DNA of 64,000 bases from Trebouxia sp. TZW2008. Taxonomy: Eukaryota; Chlorophyta; Trebouxiophyceae; Trebouxiales; Trebouxiaceae. The position numbers were made by a program, and so were the translations under genes. Under the pieces are notes generated by a model. That model was not told the origin of the DNA. It saw only the letters and a list, made by a program, of their open reading frames with translations, and made no database searches. The DNA lies in contig BDIU01000252.1 in assembly GCA_002118135.1 (NCBI GenBank), positions 62,001-126,000 on the forward strand. Reading direction: 5' to 3'. Below, piece after piece: positions 1 through 11,481 of this stretch (position 1 is its first letter; every line of letters begins with the position of its first letter).

Positions 1-201
1 ACTCAAGTCCTGTCAGGTGTCTATCACCAGTGGCAATGCATGCAGGCATCATACAGATGCAAAAGCCATGTCAGGCAGCACTTGCACTTCAGGCAGTCAC
101 ACATGATTGTACGCAGGACTCAATCAACATTTGTGCAAGTCACTGAACAAGGTGAAATAGGAAAGATCTTGATCAGCAGCACAACATGTACATATGCATA
201 C

Positions 202-418
202 CTGAGATTCGCGCTTTGTGAAGAAGGTCTGGCGCTTTGAAGAGACAGAGCGCTCATGCTCAATCTGCCCTGTCAGCTGATGCACTTTGGTGTTCAACAG
301 GGACTCTCTGGCCTTGGCTTTGACCTCCAAAGACTGACCTTCGCTCCTTGCCTTCCTGAGACGTCTTTCCAGTATGCGAATTTGCCGCTGCAAACCTGTG
401 GTCTTATCACTGTCGCAC
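202..418 (-). CDS. Coiled-coil exon, partial gene at left edge
   Basis: An open exon of 217 nt is bounded by a CAG acceptor at 419-421 and a GTATGC donor just below 202. It encodes about 72 residues that are strongly charged and heptad-like (LQRQIRILERRLRKA, then KVHQLTGQIEHE), so a coiled coil is the only prediction I can make. Degenerate copies of its 5' half lie upstream in gene direction at about 470-545 and 700-800. They carry the same LEQQVHRLEKIVREAR-like pattern, in places with stops. The exon may be a downstream part of the membrane protein gene that starts at 5966, because strand and orientation agree, but I could not connect the splicing between 2387 and 418. The gene would then run off the left edge. 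Product unrecognised. Confidence 0.5.
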
Positions 419-2386
419 CTGCACACAAACACAGTCATGTTCAAGTCATGTCCAAGTGCCTGGCAGTCACTAGCTTTGGAAGGACTGGTGTTTACTCCTT
501 GCCTCCCTGACAATCTTCTCCAGCCTGTGCACCTGTTGCTCCAACTAAGTGACCAGGGTGTTTTCACATCTGCACACAACACCCGCGATCTTCAGGCGTT
601 TTGCAGTCAGCAGCCACTAGCACAGTTGCCTAGCCTCTTGAGTTTGGCCTGCAAGGACTGGCCTGTTTGCAGGTGTGACAGTACTGACAGTGACAGCATT
701 AACAATATTGCTGACTTGGAACAGCATGTTCACAGGCTGACGAACACTGTCAGGGACGCAAGGACTGGCCTTCTCTCCTGACACTCTATGCCAGCCTGTA
801 AACTTGCTTTTCCAGGTAAGCGATCTGTTCATTGTCACACCTGTGAACAATCACAGCTGTTTTTGAATGCCTTGCAGTCAGTAGGGCACAGGACATTTGC
901 GCAGCATGCCTGCAAACAAGTGCAGATCAAGGGCGGGGTGCTTACACCATGCCTTGGCTGACAATCTTCTAGCACATGGAACGGAGAATTTTTGGCGTTA
1001 GTGGATTCTCAAAGCTGACGATCAGCAGCCTTTTCTGGGTTCTGTTTGTCTCTTCAGGTCTGGAACAGTTGCCAGGCCATATCCCAGCTTGTATTCAGAT
1101 GTGTCAAGCGACTTGCAAGTGCAAAGGGTTGCAGGCCGAGCACAAATGCAGACAGTTCTTGCAGTCAGAAGTGTCAAGTGAATAGCAAATGCAGGTGGAT
1201 GCAGGCAAGGCACAAATGCAGACAGTGCTTGCAGTCTGAGGTGATAATGCAGGTGATTGAAGGCAGAGCGCAAATGCAAACCTGACAACATGGCGGCTGG
1301 ATGGAAGCAATACCGGGCGGGATGTGCCAAACTGTGCCAACAGGGAGTGGAGGTTCCAATTTGCAGGGCCTCTGAATCCTGCCACCTGCATTATCAGCCA
1401 CATGTCAGGATGAATGCCTTTCATATGTATCTGTTGGTAGCTGCATGATGGAAGAGATGCAGGGCGTGATGTGTGCAATCGTACCCTCATGGTGTTCAGT
1501 TCCCACAGTGCAGGGCCACCAACTCCTGCCACCTGCATTGCCAGCCACATAACATGATGAATGCTTGTTGCACGGGCTGGAAGCAATGCAGGAGGTGATG
1601 ACACACGCAGGTGGCAGGAGTTGATAGCCTTGCTCCACAGAACATGAACCTGACAGCTGTGTCAACAGTGGTTCAGGTTCTGTCAAGCAGGGCCTCTAAG
1701 TCCTACCACCTGCATTGCCAGGCACGTATTACCATGAACGCGTTTTGTATGCATTTGTCAAGAGCTGGATAGGGGAAGCAATGTAGGGCATGATGCGCCC
1801 AGCTGTGCCAAAAAAGTGGTCAGGTTCAATGTCGTGTGGCCACAAGCTCTAGTGAACCAGACTACCTGTTTGGCACACCTGGCTTCATCTTGCCCTGCGT
1901 CGCTTTCACCATCCAGCTCCCAACAAATGCATACAAAAGGGATTTATCTTGACACAAGGCTCATGCTATGACGCCTGGTGGTAGGGACTGTTCTTTTTGT
2001 TGCACTGTTCCCATGGATTTGCCTTCTTCATAGTCACTTTTGCATGTATTGATTGGCATTACAACTGCGCTGCAGTCAGTGCTGCATGTGTGGATGCAGA
2101 CAGCAACTGTCAAGTGATGATGCCTAAGCAGTATGCAGGAGGTCAAGGTATCTTTGCCTGCAGTGACAAGGACTGTTTGCAACAAAAAGCTCAACAGCCA
2201 AGTTGTGGAACATGTACAGCAATTCCTGGTGAGCCCACAAGCATTTTGCTTGTCATCAAGTTTATGTCACTTATGCAAGTGTGTCTAGACATCAAATGCT
2301 CATCATCATGCGACCAAATTGCTATTCCAAGGCTGCAGATGCTTGCATGGCATGAGCACGACCTCCAAATCAGTCACATGACTGAC
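419..2386. other. Intron-like tract with degenerate exon copies
   Basis: I see no convincing exon here. About 470-800 holds copies of the coiled-coil exon at 202-418. About 1040-1760 contains several mutually similar segments of roughly 150-300 bp built around a shared ACCTGCATTGCCAGCCACAT-like string, consistent with tandem duplication. The rest, about 1760-2386, shows nothing I can support. Confidence 0.4.
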
Positions 2387-5300
2387 CTGAGCACAGCTTG
2401 ACAGCTGCCGCAGCATTGCTGCATCCACCCAGATGATGCTGTGCATGGACCTGGCCGGTTCAGCATGCAAATTTGGCAAGGCCACCAGGCGCCTTGCACT
2501 AAGGCGGGAGCGCACTGTGCGCTCACCATGGCCAGTGATGATCTCCTGCAGACGAAAGCACGTGTTGGCCCAGTTAGATTGACTGCGCTTATTTACAAAA
2601 AGATTGTCTTTGCCCCTATTTGTCCTGAGAAGCGTCACTCGCAATCAGACTGCAGTCAATGGCTCCCAAGTGCATTGTCAACATGTACTGAGTTTCCATA
2701 TGGCATGAAAAGCCAGTATACGGGGTGTAGAATTGGGTGCAAGCTACAGTGATTCTCTTTGTAAGGACTGCTTTGGTTCTCAAGAACTTTGTCCTTATGT
2801 CATACTGTCCTTGCTTGGAGGTGCCACTGCAGTCAGAATTGGTTATCAATTGCAATGTCCTTGCACTGAGAGTGTCCTTACATCGAGTGTCCTTACAAAG
2901 AGAACTTACTGTACATGAACTCGTTTTCCTGCAGGCATTGTGAATTGCAAGAGCACAACAGCACTGTAGCAGAGCTTCTGGTGCACCAGAAATGTCATTT
3001 TGTCGACGCCAGCAATGCATTGCTCGCATATTCACATCATTGACACGTCAGGAAGACCGTGGCAAGCATTCTTTGGGGCATTAGGACAGCATCACCAATG
3101 CATGACACATATATCTACATAGCAAGCTCAAAACACTGATGATTACCCTGTACACTGATGACGTCCCCGTGTCACGTACAACAAGACAATATACAACAAA
3201 AGCAAGCACTTCTCAGAAATTTGCTTGCATGCCTGTCCAGACAAGATGAAGGAATTGTCACAAGTCACCTGTGGAAACCAGTATGTAGGGATCCTGAGGT
3301 CCCTAGGAAGAAGCAGAGGGACGTCCAGGACATTGTTGAGGGTCAGGCAAGGACGCCTCACAGGCACCCAGGTCATGGTTGGTCTCGCAAAAGTCAGTGG
3401 CTGCAGGTAACATAAAACAGTGTCCACCTGAGAGCACTTGCATTGAGAACACCCATCAGCCAAAACAGTCGGCCAAGCATGCCATCTCCTCCTGATGAGC
3501 ACTTGGCTAGCAACTGTACCAGGTTCCAGACAAACACGTGAGCACATTGCTTGATACAAACTCACAACCAGCGCTCTGTGCGATAACGGGTTGCAACTAC
3601 AGAGGCTGAGCTTGGCAAAACCCACATAACTGGTCTACCTTGAGCGCGACTTGCTTGTCAGATGGGTGTGTCTGCACAATTGGCCCTGCCGCCACAGTGA
3701 TGTCATATCCCAAAGTGCGCTTGCATATCACCTGGCCCTCTGCAGCCTGCATGACATCAATTGTGTGGAATGCTTGTATGTATTGGGCCAGACCATAAAT
3801 GCTGATGGCAAAGCTACAAGACAAGCTGATAGCCTTGAATGTCAATCTTTGACTCAAGCTAAACTTTTGTACTACAGGCACAAGAAACGTTGATTTCAAA
3901 GGAACAGCAGCACATGACACAAGCTTGAGTCTCGCATATGCAACTTTTCCCGAATGTGTCTGTTGCTCACAGACAAACCGTGCTGCTGATGCCATCAAAC
4001 CAAGCTGAGGCAGATCTTGCAACAAGAAACATACCAGCCATCATTGCCACAGATGCCGCACGACACACATTACCAAATGGATGTGCAATTGCAGTTTCCA
4101 GTCAGTTGGCCATAACATGTCCTGAAACATGCAGAGGTGAGCTCGGATGAGGACAGTGCCACCTTGCATGCAGATGGTCTTTGCCTCACCTGACATTTTG
4201 TCGAAGAAGGGCATGCCCAGCTAGGCAAGAAGCGCTTCATCAAGTGAGCAACTTGGGTAGACAACTTTCTCCATCTCTCATAGGAATAAATAGCCATGAT
4301 GGCAATGACACAGATAAGCATCCAGCCTGCAAAGCCAAGTCAATATTGTCTTACATGTGATGCGGCCCAAGTCATCTGCGCCTAGACTATGGTGAGCCTC
4401 ATTGCCATGCAGCATTGATGCAAGCATTGCATTGCTTAGCTGCAGATGCAAACAAAGCAGGCAGACTTACATCCTTCAGCAGAGAGCAGCAGCTGAGAAA
4501 GCTCTGTTTTCACATCCTCCCAGGCACTAAGACCATCAGACTCTCTGCAAAAAGGCGACATTGTTATTTGCACCAATTCTTGACGCGATTCAAGGGCAAT
4601 TGTGGAAATCAAGCCACCTACATATCCTGTGGCTGTGGCAATGTCAGATTCACATTGGTGTGATGGACAAGGATGTGAGTATGCTGAGTGTCCTGACGCA
4701 TGCTGTAGAAAGCATCATCGCCCTCAGCCACTTCACTGTCTATACCATCAGGAACGAAGTCACTTCATTCCTGATGGTATAGACACTGAAGTGGCTGAGG
4801 CATACCCACAGACTGTCAGGAGATGCCAGCATTGATCTAGGAGCACTATAGTGAATTGGGTGTGGAAAGTTACCCAGTTTCTGGGCTTTCCCCATTTGCA
4901 ATGGTGGCGAGGACATCATGAGTGTCACTCTCCAGTTGCTTGTCCTTAGTGACAACCACGCCATGTGCAACACGATGATTGTCCATGTCGCTCACCGCGC
5001 CATCAAACCCATGTGTGGGTACAGCACCTGCAACAGCCTTTTTTAATGCCGCATCAATACTTTGTCAGCTCAAAATGCAAAAGAGGACATTGCAGTACAT
5101 GACTTGAGACAGCTTGTATGTAGCTTGAATGCAGCAAAAGGCGTACAACAGCGTTGCTTACCAGGCTGGGACGGCAGCAGCTCTTCAGTCTTGCCATTGT
5201 GGATGGCAACAGCAATCTCAGATGCACTGCAAAAAGCACAAACGATAAAGCCTGGGATTTCATGTAATGCATTGCTGGATGTTTTTATGGCTTTTAGCAT

Positions 5301-5966
5301 TGAAACAGGATGGTATACGCATGCAGCATACCTTTTGGGTACAGGGGCCAACCTTTGCTTGGCTGAGCTGCATGCTGCATCCTGGGCAGACCATGCTTCG
5401 CTATCATGAGCAGTGTCTATGTTGCCAGCTTCTGCAGCAACAAGTTGGCTCAGACTTTATGACTAAGGTGAAACAGTGCAACTGAGTCAACGACATATTG
5501 CCCCAACACGATTGCAGACAATGGCAAAATTGAGGCTAGTGTACCTGTTGCAAATGTTAGCACCTCAGCAGTCAAAACTTGCTGGCTTGAAATAGAGCGT
5601 CTGCTGCTCAGCATCGGCAATATTGATGCTTCCTGCAGGAGGACTGGATTTGAGTACGGATCTAGCGCAACTTTCAATCTCGTGAGCAGCAACAAGCGAA
5701 GGCCATGCATTGAACTTCCTTGTACTTACCCTGCTGCACATCAAGAAGGCACCACCAGCAATGGTCGTACCCAGCAGCAGAAGCAACGTGAGAAATGCAA
5801 TGGGACGCACGCCATTGGACTTCATCGCGCGTTGGTGCCGCTGCAGTCTAAAATGCCTGAGCTGCACTTCCAGGTCTTGCAGTCCCGTCTGAGTGCATTT
5901 TGCAGACCGGAAAGCAACTTCCTGCTGACTCAGGATGCCTGGTCTAAATTCAATAACAGCCGACAT
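2387..5966 (-). CDS. Unrecognised protein with two membrane segments
   Basis: I do not recognise this family. Probable exons, in gene order: 5966-5730 (ATG at 5966), 5632-5545, 5226-5162, 5027-4874, 4544-4471, 4326-4190, 4121-4074, 3746-3639, 3400-3269, 2545-2387. From 5226 onward the phases join without a break. Between 5545 and 5226 one small exon is unresolved. The first exon carries a hydrophobic segment (PIAFLTLLLLLGTTIAGGAF, residues about 55-75). The exon at 4326-4190 carries a second one (WMLICVIAIMAIYSY) followed by basic residues. The stretch between them is acidic and Ser/Thr-rich; the stretch after them is mixed and looks globular. An anchored organelle or endomembrane protein is possible. 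The gene starts head-to-head with the isomerase gene at 6250. The 3' end is not defined and may continue to 202 or beyond the window. Confidence 0.55.
2745..2913. mobile_element. MITE copy 1, mariner-type ends
   Basis: This is a 169-bp element with terminal inverted repeats. The left end reads TACAGTGATTCTCTTTGTAA, and the reverse complement of the right end reads TACAGTAAGTTCTCTTTGTA. The outermost TA on each side fits a TA target-site duplication, as in Tc1/mariner-derived (Stowaway-like) MITEs. There is no coding capacity. Related copies lie at 18555-18732, about 27710-27885 and 63284-63462. It sits between exons of the unrecognised membrane protein gene. Confidence 0.7.
4722..4800. repeat. 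Near-perfect 79-bp palindrome
   Basis: The left arm 4722-4760 pairs with the right arm 4762-4800 at 37 of 39 positions with a single-base spacer. The tip of the arms (ACTTCATTC against GAACGAAGT) shows the fold. It lies in the intron between exons 5027-4874 and 4544-4471. The near-absent loop points to a fold-back duplication or cruciform-forming site rather than a microRNA hairpin. Confidence 0.85.
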
Positions 5967-6249
5967 CGCGGCTGTTGAAGGGCCTGCTTAACGCAGGGTT
6001 GATAACATCAAAAGCGAGTTTGGCATCTCACAGGGTGCGAGTCGCAAATGATCCCCGTTCAAGCAAGCTCTCGCGCAAGCATAAAAGCAGGCCACCGGAA
6101 TCTGGAGGAACGTAGGAAGAAGAAAGGCCGTGCTTTTTTGAACCCAGAGTGTGTTCTTCTTCTTCTATTTATCGAGTTAACCTCTCCTTGAGGCAAGCCC
6201 TGCTCTTGAGCGGGCAAGCGCTACATCTCATCACGCTGTGTTGATCGCA
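5967..6249. promoter_or_regulatory. CpG-rich divergent promoter interval
   Basis: These 283 bp separate two head-to-head start codons (ATG at 5966 on minus, ATG at 6250 on plus). The interval is visibly richer in CG dinucleotides (GCGAG, TCGCAA, CTCTCGCGC) than the flanking gene bodies. I could not assign a TATA box or a transcription start. A shared bidirectional promoter is inferred from spacing and composition. Confidence 0.5.
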
Positions 6250-8850
6250 ATGCAGAGCGCGCTGTCTTCCTCGTGCCGATGCGGGTTTGGTCGCCCGGTA
6301 CAGAGTCGCCAGACGAGGTCTCGACCGCAAAGAGCGATCAGACTTGCCTGCCGGGCAAACGGTGGTTTGAACACGCCGCACTCACTCATCGGATGCCACT
6401 CCCAAGTCTGGGTGGGAGGCTGGGATGAGAAGGATATCCGCAAGTCTTGCGAAGGCACTAAAAAGGCCGGCTTTGACTTGATCGAAGGTATGCAGCTAAT
6501 CAAGCCGACGCATCGGTTTCCTGCCAGCCACGAATCTACAATGCGAAATCCTAGACGCAACGTGTGTTCTACCAGTGCAAGCAACGACGCGATAGTTGCT
6601 GCGATCTGCCTTCCTCGGACTGCTTAAAGCTCCCGTCGTCGTGCCGTGACGCAGCCTGCATGTTGACCCGCTTATGGTTGTCGCAGTCAATGTTTCAGTG
6701 CCTGAAGAATTTGACGGCAAGCTCACCAAGAGCCTCATCGACGAATATGGATTGAAGTCGTCAGCTTCAATGGTGAGTCAGCCGAGTAGCACTGCTTCAC
6801 ATCCTTGATAGGGCACACTTTTGGTGGAGCTGACGCTGAGATAGTAGTTACACCTGTGAGCAGGGTCTCAGCAAGAAACATGACATTTCAAGCGAAGACA
6901 AGGAAGTGGTCAAGGCTGGCAAGGAGCACCTGATAAAATGCCTCGAGGCAAGCGTTGATGACTGTTCTGCCTCAAATGATTTAAGCATGAGTAGTCCTCC
7001 AATCGCATGCTTTGCTCATGCATACTGTCAAGCCTTGAGCATTACATGCATCTGGGGATTTGTAATTTAACGCGTAGTCATGACGCTCTGCCCCAAACTT
7101 CCATTTTGCAAGCAAGGCTTGAACAGGAGCTTCCCATGTTGCAGAAAGTCAAGGAGGTGGGTGGTGAGTACTTGTGTGGCGTCAACTACTGCGCTATGGA
7201 CAAGTACCCTGGACCAGCATCAGCTGCAGGCCTCAAGAACTGCACAGACAGCTTGAAGGTGGGCAGGATCACAACTTGCTTCACCTTTGCAGGGACCATG
7301 CTGCCTACAGCTTACTCAAGTTGATGCAGTGTCTCATGCACATGCAATATTGCATAATCATGAAGGCAGTGTCAGGATAAGCTGGCTGCATGCATGTGCA
7401 TCAAGGTCACTGAAAGTACCGTGCTCATGGCAGCAGTGATTTGCAGGAGCTTTGTAAGCGTGCAGAAGACATGGGCATCAAGTGGGGACTTGAGGTCATC
7501 AACAGATACGAGAGCAATGTCTGCAACACAGGGCTGCGGGTGAGTCTGCAAGACTTGCGCGTGTACCTGCAGTGTCAAGCATCCCTGCAGCAATCATGCA
7601 GTTGCATTTTGACAACAGGCATGACAGCACAGGCACGACACACGATCTCTACTGACACGCAATGCTGAGTCAGCCAGCAGCTGCAGATGACCTGCCAATT
7701 TTGTGCCATTGCTTGAGCACATCACTTGCATGCCTGGCGCAATCAAACTGCTTCATTTGTGTTTATAGTGCACATCACCAGTGGCCATAACAAGGCGCAG
7801 CAGCTGGCCATGTTTCGTAATCAACATGCTGTGACAACTGGTCAACCAACCTGGCAAGACAGGACTTAGTGCACACACACCTGGCACCTGTGCTGGAATG
7901 GGTGTTATATTGCCACTATATGATGCTTGACTGGGCATACCTTATTCAGGCTATGGAGCTTATTGATGATGCCGGCAGTCCACCAAATTTGCTAGTGCAC
8001 CTGGACACCTACCACATGAACATTGAGGAGTCAAGCAGCGAGTTTGCAGTCGGTGTCTGTGCAGACAAGCTAGGGTGAGACATCCATCACGCGCTAGTGA
8101 TGCTGGTGCTGCACATGTCATCTGCACCTCTGCTGCCTGCACAGACAATTTCACATGCAGTGCTGCTGCAATGCTGAGGATTGTTGTTGCTTACCTTTTT
8201 CAATTTCAGTGCAATGCTTGATTGCGTGCGGTGATGCTACAGCAGCGTGCAGCGTAGACATTTTGCCGTGCAACTGCAGCCAATGATGCCATGAGACATT
8301 GCATATATTGTGTTACAGGTATGTGCACATTGGTGAGAGTCATAGAGGGTATCTGGGCACAGGCTCAGTTGATTTCCCAGCCTTCTTCAGGGCCCTAGCC
8401 AAGTATGACTACCAGGGCACAGTCACCTTTGAGAGCTTCTCATCGGCTGTGGTCAGCAGTAGTCTGAGCAATACCTTGTGTGTATGGCGGAACCTGTGAG
8501 TCTCCGCCCTCATCAATGCGGAACTTTATGTATGTTTGCTCTTGTTTGCTGACAGCAATTCAGGCATTGTGTGCATGCGCCTGGACCAAATCCATCTTGC
8601 GTCGATGCATGGGTGACTGTGTTTGCGGTCTTGGATTGCAAAGGCGCTGAACTTAGAGCTGTGTACTGCCTGAGTGGCTGCGCCTGTGCATTTTGACTGT
8701 AGTGTTGGTCACATAGTGAAGACCATCACCTGATGTCTCTATGCTGACAGGTGGGATGACTCAGAAGATTTGGCAGTGAGTGCCAACAACTTCATGAGGT
8801 CTGGCATACAAGCTGCTTACAAGGTGCCACTTGTCAAGAAGATGACATAG
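6250..8850 (+). CDS. Sugar-phosphate isomerase/epimerase-like TIM barrel
   Basis: The model has eight exons (6250-6487, 6687-6772, 6864-6947, 7145-7258, 7447-7539, 7950-8074, 8319-8495, 8751-8850) and a 338-residue product with all phases consistent. The fold is the xylose-isomerase-like barrel of the D-tagatose/D-psicose 3-epimerase family (AP_endonuc_2). The four metal-binding positions of that family are recognisable: Glu in GLEVINRYE, Asp in HLDTYHMNIEE, His in HIGESHRGYLGTG and Glu in TVTFESF. The first roughly 35 residues are Ser/Arg-rich with no acidic residues, like an organellar transit peptide. The likely chemistry is ketose C3 epimerisation or a related aldose-ketose isomerisation; the substrate cannot be read from sequence. 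The intron after 6947 appears to use a GC donor (GCAAGC), since GAG then AAA-GTC restores the conserved frame. The start is the first ATG; an in-frame upstream GTG was ignored. Confidence 0.88.
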
Positions 8851-9699
8851 GGTCTCAGGCAATGAAATGCAGCCACAAAGTGGCAGCAACACAGCTGCTT
8901 GCATGCTCAAATGGTCAAACAATAACGAATGCATTGCGTTAGAACACTATTGCAAGTTGTCCATTGAGGGTTGCATTTGATTGCATCACAGCAGCGGTAT
9001 ACGCTGCTTGCTGTTGATGGAGCTGCCTTACTGATACCTTACCTACCTAACACCGCATACGATACAAGTAGAGCTTGCTAATTCTAGAGATATCCAGAAG
9101 CTTTGAGCTCAATTTGCATTCATACGCATGTGCTACCTACGTGACATGTGATACTGTTCTACATGCATGTGTTGGCTTTTGCACAACTGTCATCAAGGCA
9201 TGATAGTGTGCCACTGGGCCAGCATACCTCAAAAGTTTGATGCCTGCATGAGGATGAACATGCATAGCGAGTGCGTTGAGAGCAAGCAGAAAGTGAAGCA
9301 CCAGCAGCACATCCCACTAGCTCTTGCACTGCTCATCACAAACAGTTCACAAAATTTAGTAACTTATACTGACGGGTGCACGGCTTGCACGACACATTCT
9401 GATCCTGAATCGGTCAGCTGCAGATGGCAATGGCTGGGTTTACATACAGTATTCAACAGCAGGGTCCATTTCATGGGATGCAGCATCCCAATTTCTGCAA
9501 AATAGAAGGTCTGCTCCTGTGGCATACTGTGAAAATGCAGCAGTTCATCTATATAGTCAACATAACAATCCTAACTGAGTTGAGTGATTTGGGGTAAAAA
9601 TGCGAGCTACTGTAGCAGTCCATCACAGACATACATGCACACGCTGTTCAAAATTGCTATACAAGCTGTGAACTTCATTGCTCCCTTCACAGCGCCATG
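8851..9699. other. Convergent 3' intergenic interval
   Basis: This is 849 bp between the isomerase stop (plus) and the DnaJ-finger stop (minus). I see no further gene, repeat array or RNA. It presumably holds the two 3' UTRs. Confidence 0.5.
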
Positions 9700-10890
9700 T
9701 CACTCCTCATCTCCTCTGAAACCAATGCCATGACAGGCGTTGCAGGTGCGGACCCCTGAGCCATGACACTTTTGACATCTGCATACAGTACAGACCATTA
9801 CTTTCAACTCTCCCTGAGAGCATTGTCAATGTTGTGTGCTCTTGTTCACACAGTGCATAGCATGCAAGACAGGCCAGGATGCAGTCAATGCCAACCTCAG
9901 ACAGAATGATGCACCAGGCCAGATAAGACTTGCCTGTTTGATCTGAGCATGTGAGAGTTGTACTGGGTGCTGCTGCTGCTGCCAAGCATGCTTGACACTG
10001 CATTGGCGGCTTGACGCACTGGGTCTGATGCCTTCTTTAGCTTGTCAGGCTTAACAATACCTTGACCCTGCATGCCAGCGTCACTATTTTTCGCGCAAGC
10101 TTCATGCCTGAGCTTGATTGCAGGTCCAATGATGGAGGGACAGCATTGCATCTTCAGTTGCAGGATTCAACATCTGGCTGCCAAGTATGCAGCTGGCAGA
10201 ATTGACAATTTGAAAGACGGCAAATGGCGGTGTGATGTGCATAAACATGGCATTGCGTTTGAGACAGCGGCAAGGGCCACAATGTCAGCTTGTGGAGTGA
10301 CTTGTGTTATGCATGTGAGCTGGAGCAACAGCTGCCCTGCGTACCCTGCAGTTAATGCATGTGCATGTACCAGATCCTTTGCATTGGATGCATGTTGTGC
10401 GTCCTCTCTCCATTCGACTCGCTGCCTGCATTGACCATTTCAAGCTGAAATTCTGTGCTCCAGCCACAAGGCAGTAGCTTGCAGGACTGCTTACCCCAAA
10501 CAGCAGGTCGTTCACGAGCCCCGTAAAAGATTGTCCTGCTGATGGGGTGGCGACGCCTTGCTGTTCCTGAGTAGACTGCAAAAGATGACATGCCTGTTTC
10601 AAAAGTTTGCGTGACTTGCGAACTGACTCAGCGTTACTACTCCTGGCCCTCACCTTGTTACTCTTGGTGGCTTCAAGCCGAGACGTCCTCCGCGTTGTCG
10701 CAGTCGCAGTGTGCGCAGCTTGCATAACATCCTCGCCACTCCGCCATAGACCTGGCTGCGCACGTTCGACAGCAGGTGGCGCACCAAAGGCTCTCCCCGA
10801 TGTGCTTGCCGAGCATCGCGCGCATCGGGATTGAGCACTTCTTTGTGCAGACGCAGCACCAAGGTCAGCGGTCAAGGTAAGCGCGTTCAT
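9700..10890 (-). CDS. DnaJ-type zinc-finger protein, probably plastid-targeted
   Basis: There are four exons (10890-10495, 10425-10345, 10067-9964, 9778-9700) and 219 residues, with phase continuous throughout. The C-terminal part has the four CxxCxGxG-type knuckles of a DnaJ cysteine-rich domain: CIQCKGSG, CTCINCRG, then after a roughly 35-residue insert CQKCHGSG and CNACHGIG just before the stop. There is no J domain, so this belongs with J-less zinc-finger proteins such as BSD2/ORANGE-like plastid chaperone cofactors rather than true DnaJ. The first 130 residues are Ser/Arg/Ala-rich with few acidic residues in the first 60, consistent with a transit peptide. A longer in-frame extension exists only from a GTG. 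The probable role is protein folding or disulfide/zinc-dependent holding in the chloroplast; a specific client cannot be inferred. The 35-residue spacer inside the finger is unusual. Confidence 0.8.
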
Positions 10891-11481
10891 TCCACTGATC
10901 TTAGTCAGCTGAGCACTCACTACGCGGATGCTGTAGTTCAGCCTCTCCGGATATACAAGGCGTTAACGCTTTTGTCACGGCGAAGAGCTTGCCGCGTGGT
11001 GAAAACGCAACCTCGCAGGGTGATCGAGCCTGGCGCATGGCTATGGCAAAGATCACCTGTCGGTGAGGAAGAGCAACAGACCTGCGCTGGAAGCAACAGC
11101 AGGCTAATCAACACAGCAAGATGCATGCCTCAGAATCAATGCCTCACAATGCTGTGACAGATGTCACAGTCATGGCATACATGACTTTTCCGACGCGCAG
11201 ATCTGCCCTGACGGTACAACAGATTCATGTGTTGGCGATGTGACAGAATGCCTGCAGCTGTTGCAGACAAATTGAATGATGCTAGAATGAAAACTCAGAA
11301 CGTCACGTGATAAACCTTGCGTTGCAATCGCACAGGAAAAAATTGCTCTCAACATCGCAAAATCAGAAACTCACTTAAACACATCAACCGTCCCGTCCCA
11401 GCATACTGCATCTTTTTGTCACAAGCATGGCTTACACAGGTACAATAAGGCACGCAGTTTCAAATGCAAGATGCTGCTGTG
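10891..11481. promoter_or_regulatory. CpG-rich upstream region of the DnaJ-finger gene
   Basis: This interval lies between the start of the DnaJ-finger gene and the stop of the ankyrin gene; both are on minus. The half nearest the start is CG-rich, continuing from the CG-rich first exon (10600-11050). No other gene is seen. Confidence 0.4.

Noticed and set aside
4722..4800. MicroRNA precursor
   Set aside because: The hairpin has essentially no loop and perfect arms outside the usual precursor shape; a fold-back duplication is simpler.
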